Shown here: in pieces, positions 5,407 to 6,029 of the stretch | Position numbering within the stretch: position 1 is the stretch's first letter | How the letters are laid out: the number at the start of each line of letters is the position of its first letter | Assembly (NCBI GenBank): GCA_003694425.1 | Contig: RFJX01000265.1 | Coordinates: 1-6,029, forward strand | Length of the DNA stretch: 6,029 bases | Origin: Gammaproteobacteria bacterium | GTDB lineage: Bacteria > Pseudomonadota > Gammaproteobacteria > J113 | Direction of reading: 5' to 3' | Made by a program: the position numbers and the translations under genes | The notes under the pieces: model-generated | Database searches by the model: none | Told to the model about the DNA's origin: nothing | The model's input: only the letters and a program-made list of their open reading frames with translations

Positions 5407-6029
5407 ATGCGGTGTTGCACCGCCCTCATCGCCTGTCTGCTCCTGGGCGGCCTGTCGCTGCCCCTCCCGGCCACCGCCGTCACCCCCGCCGCCCAGCACC
5501 GGGCGGCGGTCGAGGCCGCACGCAGGGGCGAGTACGCCGCCGCCGTCGAGGGGCTCCGGGACCTGGTGCGGGAATACCCGCGCCGCGATCTCTACCTCCA
5601 TGACCTGGCGGTGGTCCTCAGCTGGGCCGGCAGGGAACGGGAGGCGGTCGGGCTGCTGCCCCGGATCAACCCCTACGAGGCCCCCCGCTATGTCGTCACG
5701 ACCCTGGCCCGCAGCGCCAGGGAGGCCGGCCTGACCGGCATCGCCCTCGATTTCCACCGGGCCTGGCTGCTCCGCTGGCCGGATGACCAGGAGGCCCGGA
5801 TCGGGCTGGCCCTGACCCTGGCCGCGGCCGGCGAGTACGAGGCCGCGCGGGAACAGCTCGAAGTCCTCCTGCGCGCCCACCCGGACAACCTGGAGGGATG
5901 GCGGGCGCGCGCCCGGGTCAACCTTCTCGCCGGCGACCCGCTGCGGGCCGCCGCGGCCTGGCGCGAGGTCCTGCGCAGGCGACCGGACGACGCCGATGCC
6001 CTGCGGGGACTGATCGGCAGCCTGCGCGA
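5407..6029 (+). CDS. pgaA: Secreted TPR protein, PgaA-like exopolysaccharide export porin (N-terminal part, cut by window end)
   Basis: The reading frame stays open from the ATG to the last base: 207 codons, without a stop. Residues 1-24 form a signal peptide (R2, hydrophobic core 6-20, likely cleavage after ATA at 22-24). What follows is helical, with TPR-like units around 31-60, 64-90, 93-125, 127-160 and 161-194, rich in the A-G-x-Y/E-AA pattern (AARRGEYAAAV, LAAAGEYEAAREQL). The segment LYLHDLAVVLSWAGREREAV (62-81) and the overall layout recall the periplasmic TPR half of PgaA, whose C-terminal beta-barrel (not in the window) carries poly-beta-1,6-N-acetylglucosamine across the outer membrane. 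The cyclase just upstream fits, as PNAG synthesis depends on cyclic di-GMP in E. coli. It could instead be another TPR export protein (BcsC- or PelB-like); the barrel and any pgaBCD genes beyond the edge would decide. Confidence 0.6.
   Translation, partial: MRCCTALIACLLLGGLSLPLPATAVTPAAQHRAAVEAARRGEYAAAVEGLRDLVREYPRRDLYLHDLAVVLSWAGREREAVGLLPRINPYEAPRYVVTTLARSAREAGLTGIALDFHRAWLLRWPDDQEARIGLALTLAAAGEYEAAREQLEVLLRAHPDNLEGWRARARVNLLAGDPLRAAAAWREVLRRRPDDADALRGLIGSLR

Noticed and set aside
5425..5436. Lipobox-like LIAC at residues 7-10 of the PgaA-like protein
   Set aside because: The cysteine is too close to the N terminus to follow a full hydrophobic signal segment. The hydrophobic core continues past it to an ATA cleavage site.

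Overview
The window is high-GC DNA from a gammaproteobacterium. Class level is as far as the sequence supports; a Chromatiales/Ectothiorhodospiraceae-type relative is only a guess. Two things point this way: ThyA has the same length and active-site numbering as E. coli ThyA, and the lgt-thyA-folA order with a convergent apaH matches enterobacterial and other gammaproteobacterial arrangements (folA and apaH are also convergent neighbours in E. coli).

Left half (1-3064), housekeeping. apaH (85-891, +) runs tail-to-tail into folA (875-1429, -), and their ends overlap by 17 bp. folA is the last gene of a leftward operon lgt (2267-3064) > thyA (1476-2270) > folA. lgt and thyA overlap by ATGA, and thyA and folA are separated by 46 bp. 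ThyA produces dihydrofolate and FolA recycles it, so those two form a thymidylate/folate pair. Lgt is the membrane lipoprotein transferase. The spacers before apaH and before folA both hold runs of degenerate 7-bp tandem repeats.

Middle (3065-3218). A 154-bp, comparatively AT-rich divergent spacer separates lgt from the signalling genes. It carries candidate promoters in both directions whose -35 elements overlap, plus two imperfect inverted repeats that could be operators.

Right half (3219-6029), cyclic-di-GMP signalling and probable exopolysaccharide export. A stand-alone HDOD protein (3219-4091) is followed after 14 bp by a GAF-GGDEF diguanylate cyclase (4106-5287) with intact active-site and I-site motifs. 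After 119 bp, with its own candidate promoter and a strong ribosome binding site, a secreted TPR protein begins at 5407 and runs off the end of the window. Its N-terminal 207 residues resemble PgaA, the outer-membrane export protein for poly-beta-1,6-N-acetylglucosamine. A reasonable reading is that the cyclase and HDOD protein govern biofilm polysaccharide made by genes beyond the right edge. That link is inferred from gene order.

No RNA genes, insertion sequences, CRISPR arrays or convincing intrinsic terminators were seen, and no gene-free stretch exceeds 300 bp.
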